A stretch of DNA of 64,000 nt from Montifringilla adamsi (taxonomy: Eukaryota > Chordata > Aves > Passeriformes > Passeridae): contig JAGGNK010006559.1 in the NCBI GenBank assembly GCA_017590115.1, positions 1,569,054-1,633,053 on the forward strand, written 5' to 3'. Below the pieces are notes generated by a model that did not search any database, was not told the origin of the DNA, and saw only the letters and a list, made by a program, of their open reading frames with translations. The position numbers were made by a program, and so were the translations under genes. Below, piece by piece: positions 42,112 to 54,060 of the stretch (the stretch's first letter is position 1; every line of letters begins with the position of its first letter).

Positions 42112-42829
42112 CTGGGCACATGGAGAAGGGAGCTCAGCACCAGGACACAACCAGCACGGCTCCACCCAGCCAAACCCAGCCACGTCCTGACCCCTGGGAG
42201 GTGGCACTGGGAAAGGACACCCTGTGCAGGCTCAGAGCTGAAGCAGAGCTGACAAACTTTACAACTCCCTCCCCTCCCAAAGCCTCCCCCTCCCTTCCCA
42301 AACGAGAACAAAAGGACATTTTTCATGCCTGTGGGGCTGATTTAAATGTCACTGGAGACATGAGCAGCACAGCATTTGCTGCACTTGAAACATTTACTGT
42401 TGCCAGTTTCCCTCTCTGGGTTATCAGCGGAGGGATCTGAGAAAGGAGCTGTTACACACTGGCAAAGTGATGAATGGCACATTTATAATTTTTAATAAAA
42501 CATAGATGAGACTGGAGGAGAACTGTTCTGGTGATTCTACAGATCAGGCAGCAGCAACACATTCATAAACTGAGGCAGAAGCCAAAGCCAAAAGGGAAAG
42601 AACCAAATCCAGAGGGATTCCCTACTCATAAATTAGCTGCCAAGAGAAGAAAAATACTTGTTCATGATGTTATAACATTATTGCCTTTTCTTGCTGAAGC
42701 ATCACAACTCCAACACATGGCTGCATGCAAGAAACTGTATTACTATAGTGCTGGAAAAGCACATTTAATTCTCTTGAGCATTTTAAGGTTACACAAGGAA
42801 GGTTTTAACAAACTCTTCTTGCAACACAC

Positions 42830-42917
42830 CTTGACTATGGTTCTGAGATGGCTCGAAATCAGAGTCAGAGCTGGAGTCGGAGCTGGAGCTGGAGTTGGAA
42901 GGGCTGGACTGGACAGA
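42830..42917 (-). CDS. MLLT1: MLLT1 coding exon 7
   Basis: Donor AGTCAAG|GTGTGT, acceptor TTTATGGGGGGTTAAG with a weak adjacent polypyrimidine tract but a strong one about 20 bases further up. Encodes [20 protein letters not shown] then FEPSQNHSQ, a serine/aspartate tract as in human. Confidence 0.95.
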
Positions 42918-43339
42918 CTTAACCCCCCATAAAAGGGAAACAAAAGAAAAAGAATCTTAATCTTTCTAATCCAGAAAACCAGAGCACAAAGCACTGTGAG
43001 GAAGGAGCATCTGAGCACTCTACAGCATCACCCAACACTGAATACAGTTCTTGGGATTACAGAAAAAAAACAAAAAGTGAGGTGAATAAAAACAACATTT
43101 ATGGAAGTCTGGCAGGATATAGCTCAGCACTCCTGGGAGCAACATCAAACCCCTTCACACCACGAGGTTCAAACCCCCCAAATGATGATATGGAGCATCT
43201 GAAATACATTTAAATTAAAACCCTTACTCTGAAGTGTGACAGATGAGCAGCACAGAACCTACAACTACCCAAATCTCTTAAAAATTGTATTTATTGTACC
43301 CACCAAGGTTCCCTTGAACCTCAGACTGATCACTGACCA

Positions 43340-43690
43340 TGGCATCACAGAGTCAAGGAGTGGTTTGGGTTGGAAAGGACCTTAAAGATGATTTAATCCA
43401 AAACACTATGCCAGGTCGCTCCAAACCCTAATGTCCAGCCTGGCCTTGGGCACTGCCAGGGATCCAGGGGCAGCCACAGCTGCTCTGGGCACCCTGTGCC
43501 AGGGCCTGCCCACCCTCCCAGGGAATAATTCCTGCCCAATATCCCATCTATTTCTGCCCTCTGGCAGAGGGAAGCCATTCCCTGTGTCCTCCATTCCTTA
43601 TAATCAATTTATTTTTCCTGCTGGCTCTTTCAGGCACTGGAAGGCCACAACGAGGTCACCCCAACACTTCTCCAATGAACAATCCCAGTT
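43340..43690 (-). mobile_element. CR1 3' end in MLLT1 intron (minus strand)
   Basis: GGCATCACAGAGTCAAGGAG, GGTTTGGGTTGGAAAGGACC, GATCCAGGGGCAGCCACAGC, TTCCCTGTGTCCTCCATTCC and TTTCAGGCACTGGAAGGCC; one of the longest CR1 copies here. Confidence 0.9.
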
Positions 43691-44579
43691 CTCTACCCTT
43701 TCCTCACAGACATGGAGATGTCTATCCCAACCAGCTCACATGACTCCAAAATTAACTCTAAATTATTATTATTATATCCTAAACCCAGTTGTTTCTACAC
43801 CAGTTTGAGTGATCCACTGTACTAGCTCCACTTAAGTGTGAAAACGTAACAGAGACCAACTCAACCCTTGTGACCCCAACTCGTGTGTCAGCACTTGGCA
43901 GAAATAACAGGAATATCCTGTGCACTAAGAGTGACTGAACAGTAAATGAACTACTGGTAACAGCAGCAACCAGGAAGGAAATTTAGGTAAGATTGGGAAA
44001 TTTTAATGGTAAATCCGATACTGGCAGCAATCGCCTGCAATAGCCTTGGGAACCGCCAGAGGGCAGAAGAGGCCACAGCAACTCCCTCTGCCCCCAAGCA
44101 GCTCCTAAAATCCCTTAAAATGGGTTTTTTGGTACTCAGGGGGGTTCTAGTTTAAAGATTCTCAAAGCACTGTAATATCTTGCCTTTTTAAAAGTAATTC
44201 CCTGGAAATCAGCATTTCAGTTTCACTGTTTCATTCCCAGGAATCTACTTACTACTGCTGCTGCCAAATCCTGATGCTGAAAAATCACACATACTCACTG
44301 ATAAATAATTTGACATAGGAAGGGTTAATACTATAAAAAACTTGAGACAGGAACAAAGAGGCCCAATCCCTGCACTGGTCCTGCTGGTCACACCGTCAAC
44401 CAAGTATTGGTAAGATTTTCATTATTTCACTGTAAGAAGGGGGAAAACGTGTCCAAAAAATGGTATTACAACCCTTGGGAAGGGTTCAGAAGCAAAGGAG
44501 AATAATTTAACAGTTCCAATATCAGGTCTATTGGCACACTGCAGCAGCCCTGGCTGTTTATGGAAATTCCAACATGGAA

Positions 44580-44765
44580 GTGGAGAGCAGAGAGAGCAGG
44601 TTGTCCAAAGGAGCTGTGGCTGCCCCTGGATCTCTGGAAGGCCAGGCTGGATGGGGCCTGGAGCAGCCTGGGACAGTGGAAGGTGTCCCTGCCATGGCAG
44701 GGGATAAAACTGAATGATATTTAAGGTCTCTTTCCAACCCAAACCACTGTAGGATTTTATGAATT
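44580..44765 (+). mobile_element. CR1 3' end (plus strand, antisense to MLLT1)
   Basis: GGAGCTGTGGCTGCCCCTGG, GGAGCAGCCTGGGACAGTGG, TGTCCCTGCCATGGCAGGGG and CTTTCCAACCCAAACCACTG, ending TAGGATTTTATGAATTTT. Confidence 0.88.
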
Positions 44766-45944
44766 TTTTCAAGCTAACGGAGCACAGCTCTTGCATCTGA
44801 CCCACAGCTCCAATCCTACATCCCTCATTCCTGGTAATCCGCAGGTCTTCCCTTAAAATTCCTTAAAAATCCCTTATAATTAACTTAACAGAAGCTAAGC
44901 AGCAGTTGTTGGAGATAACCCATCTCCTTTTGCCATTAACACCATCAGCTCTTTGAGAGGAGGAGGATGCAGATGGACACGCTCCGTGTGCTCAGTGACT
45001 GTCACTGAGGATGTGACTAAGGCAAAAAAAGCTGCACTGCCTCCCATCCCTGCCTCCCCCTTTTGTCAGCACTGAGGCAACCAAGCATGAGGCCAGTTCA
45101 GGGAACTGGACTTGATGGGGCAAGGAAAAAAAAAAAAAGTTAAAAAACCCCAAAAGATTTCTAGCAGGAGCTGAAACAGCAGGAGAAACTCTGCAGTGTC
45201 CCCCTCTGAGCTCCCAGGCCAGGAGCACAAATGGCAGCAGGGCTGCTCCTCTCCACAGCAGCCTGCAAAGATGTCAGCTGGGAGCCACCGTGGAGCTGCA
45301 GCCCGGAGCTGTTGCACAATCCCCTAGCTGCAGCACAGAGCTGATTTAAGAGTTTCCGGGCCCTGGTCCACCCCCAGCTGCTCCCTCATTCAGTGATGTG
45401 GCTCCCACCGGCTCCACACTCAGCAGTGCCAGGAGAAACCCTGGGGCAGCAACCAGCAGTGCTGGGAGCAGGGACATGCCCCAGGGTGCAGAGCACTCCA
45501 GAGCCCGGCTGCTGCTGCCAGTGCACTCTGCAGCCGTGCCCTGGGGCTCAGGTTCCACAGGAGCCTCGGCTGCCACCGCTCCCTGTCTGTCACACGGAGT
45601 GTCCCCAGCACCCAGCAGGAGCTGGGCCAGCCAGGACACTGGGCAGGACACTGGGCAGGACAGGCTGCAGCAGATGCTGAGCCCCCCCTGTGGCTCCAGG
45701 GACAGCCTGGCAGCACCATCAGCTCACACTGCTGGGACCAGAGGGAATGGGGACGCCTCGGGGACAGTGAAGGACACTCGGGGATCTGCACAGTCACAGG
45801 TTTGCAGGGAGAGCTGTACATCTGGAACTGAAATGTGGGGCTTGCTGAGCACTGCTCCACTTTGGTAAAAGGATAAGAGAGATAGGAACTGCCTCTTCTT
45901 AATGCCTCATGTGAAAATTTATCCAGCTGGGAAGCAAAGTCAAA

Positions 45945-46085
45945 ATCCCAGAATGGTTTGGGTGGGAAGGGACCTTAAAGCTCATCTTGTGCCACCCCCA
46001 GCCATGGGCAGGGACACCATCCCAGGGTGCTCCAAGCCCCATCCAGCCTTGGACTCTTCCAGGGATGTGACTTCTTGCAGAGTGG
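45945..46085 (-). mobile_element. CR1 3' end (minus strand)
   Basis: CCCAGAATGGTTTGGGTGGG, AAGGGACCTTAAAGCTCATC and CAGGGTGCTCCAAGCCCCATC; short and diverged. Confidence 0.85.
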
Positions 46086-47038
46086 AATTAACACTTGCCC
46101 AATAAACTCTTCTACTGGGAGTGCTGCAGAAAAAAAAAATCCTTCCTGACAAACACATTGATATTTGTTGTATCACAGTGCTGATTAAATCATAATACAA
46201 ACTGTCCCTAGAAAATTAATCTTAATAAAATAAACCCTTCTTAAAGTGGTCAGGAGGAACCAATTCCAGAATTCCCATGACATTATCCTGTGAACCCTAT
46301 TACAAGATATATGGTTTCTTTATAACAAATATACAAGTGAAAAGTAGCAAGAGTTTGGATTTGTCTGTTCCTTCTTGCATTTTTTTGCCTTCTTTTGGAA
46401 AACACTTTTTAGAAAACAGAGGATGAGGAATGTTCTCAGTTGTAAAAAGGAAAAAAAATATTTAGACAGCTTTTAAAAATAGTAGTACAAGAACATAATT
46501 TGTTTTATGTTTCACAACACAACTTATTTAGATTTAGTGGCATGTGGTTGTATTTTGAGCTTCAGCCAATGGCACATTTCTTACAGGCCATGGCAGGAAG
46601 AGGGGCTTTATTTACATTTTAATACTGGCTTTTTTCATTACCAAAACTGAGATGATTTCCTTCTTTTCTGAAATAAGATCACATTCTAAAACACTAACAT
46701 CATGAGCAGGCAGAAAGTCTCTCTGTATCTCTTGTAGCTCTGTAGCTGTCACTGCAAGGGATGAATGAGGGACCATAACCTTAAACTCCGACTTTTAGGT
46801 AACTGCCTGCAGATAAATCTCAATAAATTTGTATCTGAAACAGGAGCTAAATCACACAGGAGGAACTTTTAATATTGACTGGAATTTCAAAGAAGAATTT
46901 TATTTGAGATGCAACCCAGGCTAAGTATTTACCAATCTGCTGCTCTATCTTCTCTGAGAGATTATTTTTAACATGTTTTTCAGGCAGGGATTTAACATCA
47001 TCCTTCCACACTCTGGTAAAGAATAAATCCCTACTCAC
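46086..47038 (-). other. MLLT1: MLLT1 intron next to exon 6, possible alternative terminus
   Basis: The exon 6 frame reads on for 63 codons ([20 protein letters not shown] and further) to a stop near 46,847. An AATAAA lies at 46,607-46,612 on the minus strand. Intron retention with early polyadenylation is conceivable. Confidence 0.3.
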
Positions 47039-47584
47039 CTCTGACTTGAAAGAAGTTTCATCCTCTGAGTTTGACTCCTCCATTTCCACAGGCTTTTTGA
47101 TCTCCTTGGCCTCGCTCTCAGATTTTACCTTTTCCACTTTGGCATTCATCTTCTCCTTGGTTTGTTTCTTCTCTGGATACGAGGAAGACGAGGTTCTGGG
47201 AGATGTCCCCAGGATATTCTTTACCCCTTTGGAGCTACTCTTTTTTTGTTTTTTGGCACTAGGCTTTGGTGACTCCACGTTGGAGGGCCTCTTGCTGGAA
47301 GACTTTAACTCCGGCTGCGGCCCTCCCTTTGGAGAGGTGTTCTCCAGTTTGGTCTCCTTCACGGCCAGTTTTGGTTCCTTGAAAGCAGCTTTTGGAGGTG
47401 CCTTCTCCTCCTTAGGCAGTTTGTTCTCAGTTGGTTTTCTGGAGGAGTCCTTCAAAGGCTTGTTCTGTTCTCTCTCAAGGTCTTTGGAGGAGTTTTTGCT
47501 CTCAGAGTCTTTCCTGGGCCTCTCCCTGTGCTCCTTGGTTACTTTATGTGGCTTGGATGCTTTGCTACTTTCCTTGTTTGTATC
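47039..47584 (-). CDS. MLLT1: MLLT1 coding exon 6 (large basic/serine-rich exon)
   Basis: Acceptor GCTGAATTTTAG, donor TCAGAG|GTGAGT, 182 codons in phase 0. Starts [20 protein letters not shown], includes [18 protein letters not shown] and the nuclear localisation-like [14 protein letters not shown], and ends [14 protein letters not shown]. Human ENL has a long proline run in this exon that is absent here ([16 protein letters not shown] instead). The frame stays open for 63 further codons into the intron. Confidence 0.97.
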
Positions 47585-48811
47585 CTAAAATTCAGCAACA
47601 GAAACATGCAAGCTGGGTATGAAACTGCAGCTCTGCACAGAATGATAAAACACATCCTCATAAATCACATGGCAGCGTTTGTTCTGTGCAGAAACCCACC
47701 CCCACATGCCCAGGTAAACATCCACACTTCCCTCAAGCTGCTGCACACAAACTGGCAGTGGGCACTTCAACATTTAGGAAACATGTTCTGCTCCTTTCCA
47801 GGGTCCGTCAAAGGTTTAGAAACATCTACAGATGTTTAATTCAGGTTTAACCTCAATGCAAACACAGATGCAGCTCCCAGGGCACCCTGGAGGAAGGGAA
47901 GCAGGAGAATGCTGTCTCTTTAGCAACTGGCAATTTTCACCAGAGCTCATCTCAGAGCCCTTTATTTCTCTGCTGTATTTTCCAGTGCTTAATTCCTGAC
48001 CAAAATTAAATCAGCCACTAACAGGTAAGTCATCTTCACTCTGTTTCATAACATGAGAAGGCATAACTGAAGTGCCAGAGTGTTTAGAGCCCTGAAGAAC
48101 ATGGCTATCAGAATTGAATTACACTGGGAAATGAATTGCTGTTAATACCTGTGACTGTTGAGGCTGATACAGTGCATGTAATCTGCTCCAAAACACATTG
48201 CTTGGGGATTGTTTTCCCCATGTAGGATTATACAAAAATAACTTCAGTACATAAGGGAAAAAAAAGAAAAAACTTGAGGTTCTTTGGAAGTCTCAGGAGC
48301 TGGCTACTGCTGGACACAAACATCCAGTCTGGAAAGCACCCGCTGGAGCAAGTGAAGCGTGTTTGATGTTCTCTCCAGCACTGCCCTGAGGACAGAGGAC
48401 AGTCACTGCCCTGACTCTCCAGTCAGCCTTCCAGCCAAGAGGTGCAGGGCCTCGGAGTGCAGCTGGGCATGGCAGAGAGTGAGAGAGCCCCAGAATCCAT
48501 CCTCAGCATCGGGGACACAACCAGAACAATCAGAGAGGTTTTCATCCGCCTTTAAGGACGATACGATTCACCAAAAATTCCCAGTCTGGCACATTTAATT
48601 TTCTTTTCAAAACTTCCCTGGAGAGAAGTCTATCAGATCATAAAAAAGCCTCCTAGAGGCTGGGAAGTTCCAGACCATTAACTACTGAACTGCAGAGTAC
48701 AAGGAGGTTCAGAATTAGCAGCAGCCAGGAACAGCTGCTGAACAAGCTCTCAGCAGCCTGGCCTGAAAGACTCCCTCACCTCAGGCTGACCCAAACATGC
48801 GCTGCACTGAC
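47585..48811 (-). other. MLLT1: MLLT1 intron, no feature seen
   Basis: No exon or known repeat recognised. Confidence 0.5.
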
Positions 48812-48937
48812 CTTTGACCCATGGGAGGGTTTGGTCTTCTTGGGATCAGAGAAGGCAGAGAGAGGTATCGTGGGCAGCATCGGATAATCGGGACTTGGCC
48901 TTGAAACAGTCTCTGCTCCTTCTGGCATCACCATTAC
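48812..48937 (-). CDS. MLLT1: MLLT1 coding exon 5
   Basis: Acceptor CTTTATTCCCAG, donor TCAAAG|GTCAGT. 42 codons, [20 protein letters not shown] then [14 protein letters not shown] and TKPSHGSK, nearly identical to human. Confidence 0.98.
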
Positions 48938-49445
48938 CTGGGAATAAAGAGGAGGGAAATTATGTCTGCACAAAGTCTCACGGACTATTAACTATTAACA
49001 CATGATTATGTTAAGCCACTTGCTCAATTAACACACTATTATTCATCTTTTCAATGTTTTTTTCCTCGCCTGCTTAAAGGCCATAAAAAGATATTGTCTA
49101 TGGAATGTTCAGTTTCAAGGCAACTCCTCAAATACAGAATATTAAACCCACAAAACTGAAAGGCAGCAATGCAATATCGAGTGTCTTTCCCAAAGGGAAT
49201 GCCAATATTCTGAGCACAGGCAGGCAATAAAGCTCTGGACAAGAACTGTGTGTTCTGCTGCAAATGCTCTTCCCCTGAAAAACGGTAGGGAGAGAAATCT
49301 GGAAGGAATGAGCAAGATTTCCTTGGTTTATGAAAAGCTGAATTCACTGTTTCAGGGGAAAAAGGAAAAAAACAGGGCTTGGGTCTCTCCCTTCACAAAA
49401 TCTTAACAGCAAACACTGAGCTCCATGGAACAATTCCCTTCTTAC

Positions 49446-49469
49446 CTTCCCTACATCGTCAGGATAATT
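49446..49469 (-). CDS. MLLT1: Candidate MLLT1 cassette microexon (24 nt)
   Basis: Between coding exons 4 and 5, both phase 0, a 24-base stretch is framed by acceptor GGCAGTTTTCCACAG (with CCTTTTCTCTGG upstream) and a strong donor GGGAAG|GTAAGA. It encodes NYPDDVGK with no stop in the required frame. Insertion would add eight residues right after the YEATS domain. I know of no such exon in human MLLT1, and chance splice-like sites of this quality do occur. Confidence 0.4.
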
Positions 49470-49659
49470 CTGTGGAAAACTGCCACCAGAGAAAAGGCAT
49501 CAAAAGTGATTAACAGCTGAAACACCTCAGTACACAAGGACTAAAATATCATACTGTGAAAATCCTAGAGAACAGATGATGTTCCAGCCATCCCAGGCCT
49601 GAAATGAGCACCTTCCTCTCTCTGCCCAATACAGGAAAATACTGGCACACAGTGGAATT

Positions 49660-49790
49660 AAAATCACCGAGTGATCTGGATTGGAAAGGCCCTTAAAGCT
49701 CATCTTATTCCACCCCTGCCACGGGCAGGGACACTTCCCACTGTCCCAGGTTGCTCCAACCCCTGTCCAACCTGGCCGTGACATCCTGTG
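49660..49790 (-). mobile_element. CR1 3' end (minus strand)
   Basis: TCACCGAGTGATCTGGATTGG, AAAGGCCCTTAAAGCTCATC and CAGGGACACTTCCCACTGTC; about 130 bases, diverged. It lies about 190 bases upstream, in transcript order, of the candidate microexon. Confidence 0.82.
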
Positions 49791-50432
49791 GCTCATTAAA
49801 AACTTCTTGTACTTTGTGGTTTGGACTGATTTGCCAAGATCCTGCAGTTATTTGAGGACCATCCTTTAGTCTATCACTACTCATTACCTTCCCAGATGGA
49901 AGGGTTCAGCTCCTGTAGCAACCCATACTTCACTGGGCCTTCTAGAGAGTATCTATTTCCCCCTCCCACATCTGTTTTCACTCTATATTGTCCAATTTTT
50001 CATTATTTTATTATCTAAGCCACAAGTAGCTGATGCCAGGTTTAGAGGTCATTTATTGATCAGGAAGCACTAACTATTAAGTTTAAAAAATATTAATAAA
50101 GAATGGTTTGAAAGCTTCTCTCTTTCCTTGAACTCTTCTGTACTGACCCAGCTCCTGGCACCAGGCAACATCCACAGCAGATCCCACTTTCCAGAGGGGT
50201 TTTCTGCTTTGATATTAATGCTCACATTTAAATTGACAAAAGAAGTGTCACCAATCACACACCAACAAAGGATTTGTTCTGCTGCAAGTGCTGCAGCCCT
50301 ATAACCACGAGTCAAAACTGGCTGGGTCATCTTTTAAGTGAATGTAGAAAACTGTTCAGAGCCTGCTGGCATTAAAGAAACCTCAGAGCAAAACAAGCCC
50401 ACTCCTTTTAGGATCCCAAACTGGGCACTTAC

Positions 50433-50576
50433 CCCTCCAGCCCTGATGAGTTTGCGCCTGAATTCCTTGGTGGGGTTGTTGAAAGTCAGTTTCTCACAAC
50501 GAAGGTGGTTCACAGGTGGGTTCCCCTCCAGATTTAGGAACAGGTCATATGTGAAACAAACCTTTTTGGGCTCCTC
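50433..50576 (-). CDS. MLLT1: MLLT1 coding exon 4 (end of YEATS)
   Basis: Acceptor CAAAGCCTTTCTTGTTTTTAG region, donor GGAGGG|GTAAGT. 48 codons, [20 protein letters not shown] then [15 protein letters not shown] and [13 protein letters not shown]. Confidence 0.98.
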
Positions 50577-53500
50577 CTAAAAACAAGAAAGGCTTTGGGA
50601 AACTGGAAGAAGCTTGGCAAGCACACTAAGTCTGGGGATGCGAACAGTCACTCCTGAAAATCCCAAATAAACCACCAAGTGTTGCATTCATGGAGTTTTT
50701 CACCATGAGATCAGAGAGCTGGAAATTAAACTGTTTGTGCTTGAGGTTAACATTGTTCATCAGGAACTCAGGCATGAGGCTTCTCGCTGCAAAAGCAATG
50801 CATGGACACAGATTTTGACTGAAAATTGCCTGCTTAAAGCTGTTCAAGTCTCCCCAGAAAAGCAGATTCACAAGCTTTATGCACTACTGTTTTCACCAAA
50901 ATTCAGATCCTATCTCCTTTGGGAAGCAACTCTGTGTATCAATATTAAGAAAAGCATAATCCTTTTTGAGAGAAGGAACAACTTCTGAACTCCCAGGATC
51001 TCTGCGGGCACCGAGAAAAGATTAAAGGCAATGGGAAAAGGATGGCTTGGTTTGTAAAATCCTTTTCAATATGCATATTGCAGGGGCTGAATGGGAAGAT
51101 ATCCCAGGCTTTTGAACTTTCCAAGGGCACTTTCACCCAAGCAATCCAGAGTTTGTATGAGTGGTGGGGGATCATCTGCGCCTCACTGCCTCTGTTCCAC
51201 CTGCTGCGTTTGCAGCACAGAATGGAAGAAATCCCCCTCTTTTCTCCCCCCACACCCAAAACTGCAAATACTCTTCTTGTGTATTACAAATATCCACAGG
51301 ACACTGCCTGGTGTTTGTTGCAGTTTGCATTTCCAAGCTGGAAATTCACTGTGGCAAGAGAGGCTCTGCTGGGAAGCCCAGCGAGGCCGGCAGTGCCCTG
51401 CGCATTTCCATGAATGCATCCCACGTGCCTCATTCCCTGTGCAGCACCGAGCAGCTGCACAGCAGTCTTTTCCAGAATTCCCTTCCAGCAGCTCCATTTC
51501 CTGGTGCAGTGGCATTGTTGGATGGGAACAGGCACTGCAGGCTCCCAGCCCCAGCCATTAGATTTGCTGAAAATAGGTTGAAACAGCTTCAGACCACCCT
51601 GGTTCCTGCTGTTTGCTGCAGAGGCCATTCCTTGGACAAACTACACCTCTAACAATGCAAAGGGTGGTAGCTACACCTGGTTTACATCAAAATCAGTACC
51701 CTGAGCTCATCTAGGAGTTGAGGTCTTGGATCCTCACCCTAAAACAGGGGCAGGCATCAACAGACACAGAGAAGAGTCTCAGATTAACGTGCTGCCAACA
51801 CCAGGTATTCAGACCCTCTCTTGGGAAAGTCCTGAAGAATCCACATGCTACTGAAAGGAGTTTACTAAAACAGGTACACGGGAGGAAAAAGAAAAATCTT
51901 GCAAAATACACTGCCCTGTCATTTGCCTGTTTTCCATGCCTGTTCTCATTAACTGAATCATTAGCGAGCTCTGCGTGTGCGCTTGCTGCAGTTCAAACAG
52001 CAGCTGCACAGGGTCCCTCAAAGCCTAATAAACTGAAATGAAGGATGAATAGAAATCCAAATGTGGCCTAATAATGGCTTCTAAAATGCCTTCCCTGGTT
52101 TACTGATTATTTTCCCTGGTAAATAGTCTTGGCTCTATCAGCAATCGCAGGCTTTGGTCAGGAGATGTTTTGCCATCCCATTACCAGCTCTGCTTTGTCA
52201 TTTGCCCATTTGCTTTCCAAGCAGGAGAGAGGCAGCAAGATCCCTTTCCCTCTCACCTTGGATATCCCATTTTTGGTGCTTTTTTCACAAGCACCGAAAT
52301 ATTTATCATATGTCTGTTGAATTTTTGTAGAATTAAGGCAGATTTTTAATGTGATATTCCTCCAGTTCAGAGATCACAACTGGCCTGGGAATGAGCCCCA
52401 GCAGAGCTCTCTGATCATTAAAATCTCCTTTGTATCCCCCAGGCCATAAGGAGCCCCCCGCCCCCCCAGTGAATAGCTGAGATTACAGCACTCCTAAAAG
52501 AACCACCACAAAACTCTCAAAGCAAAAAGCTGCAAATAAACATTCTTTCCTTTACTGCCCTCACTGCCCAGCTAATGATTACAGCTCAGGCCACTCCAAA
52601 GCTTAATCCATCCGGTCCTCCCTAAAAGGTTCTTCCCCCCAAACAACCATCAAGGGGAAGAAGGGGGGGAGAAACTCAAGGAAAATCTCTCTCAATTGAC
52701 CCAGACCTACCCATCCTCTAACTTTAAATGAAAAGCCAGGCTGAGTCCACAGTGCCACACTTCAAAGCCTTTCTCAATAACATGTTGGGATCCACACATC
52801 CTGCTGCAACTCACAGCAGGTTCTTTCTCACCCTCCAAACTTTGGTTCAGACAATCCTACACACCCTTCATGTACTCCTGCTTCAGCAACAACTACACAC
52901 ACAAGCCAAGCTTTGCTCTTAGAGAATTCCACCTTCTGACATTCTTTGATGTCAATCAGAAAAACTGACAAGGGAAGAGACTTTGCTGCTCCCAAGACTA
53001 TAAGCTTTTCTAAAGGGCCCTACATCCAAGAAAAGCTTTAAAAAAGTATTCATATCCATGTCTAACTGGCAGATGTGAATTGTTCAGATTCAAATTCAGT
53101 GACTCTTTTGGCCATGCAATGGTTAAGCTGGTGCAGGGATGTCTCAGCAAGGCACCTCAGAACCTCACTTTGCATCTGCCCCTTAAATCCCAGGATGCCA
53201 GAGAAGTAAACTCCAAGTGAGCACCACAAAGCCAGGGCTTTTATTTGCAGCTGCTGTAAACTTCCCTTCATCCAGTGAATCCCCCTATTCCACCTCCAAT
53301 CTCCTGAGCTGGGTACATTAGCTTTTATTTTTACTGCTTCCTGTCTGCACCGCCTGCCACTGAGCTGTTATGAGCTCTGAAGCTGCTTTATTTTTCCTTT
53401 GAGTTCTGAAGTAATGGGTTAAAGTTCTTTTGGCACTTTTTGTAAGAGAAGGAATTTTTTAAAGTCTTTTGTTAAAATTTCCTTGTCTTGTTTTTAAGGC

Positions 53501-53964
53501 AGGGTGTGCCCTTTGCCACTTAACACAAATCAAAAGAATTTCACTGGTAGCGTGCGCATAAAGCTCATAAATCACTTTTAGAAAGCCATAAAACAAAATT
53601 ATCTACAAAAATCTAGCACACCAAGGAAGCAGGCTCATGGTTATTCAATAACTATAACATCTAACACCACTTCCCTTTTGCTATAGATGCAGCCTGACAG
53701 AGCCATTTATCCGGAACGTCTGGAGAAATGAAACCCCTTCCCAGGCTGGTCCAACCTGTCTGACTGGTCCTGGAGCAGCTTCCAAACAGGGCATTGGAAA
53801 GGGAATAGCCCAATATTCAGATTTTGAAATAATCAGCCTTATGTTACACTCAGGAATCCATTAATCACCCTTATCTTTTGGGAAATTCTCTAGGGTTAAG
53901 CATTTAGGACTTTCCTCCATCAGACGTTTATTACTTTGCTTGAAAATCAGATTTTCCTAATATA

Positions 53965-54060
53965 TTTTTATTTTATATATATATATATAATAAAATTATA
54001 AATATAGATATAATATATATATTGTACTAATATATAATGAGTACAATAATTATTTGAGTA
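53965..54060. repeat. AT-rich (TA)n microsatellite
   Basis: TTTTATATATATATATATAAT, then ATAAATATAGATATAATATA and related text. Confidence 0.85.

Noticed and set aside
41554..42207. 217-residue minus-strand ORF overlapping MLLT1 exon 8
   Set aside because: Largely intronic and in a different frame from the true exon, which is defined by splice sites and the [11 protein letters not shown] match.
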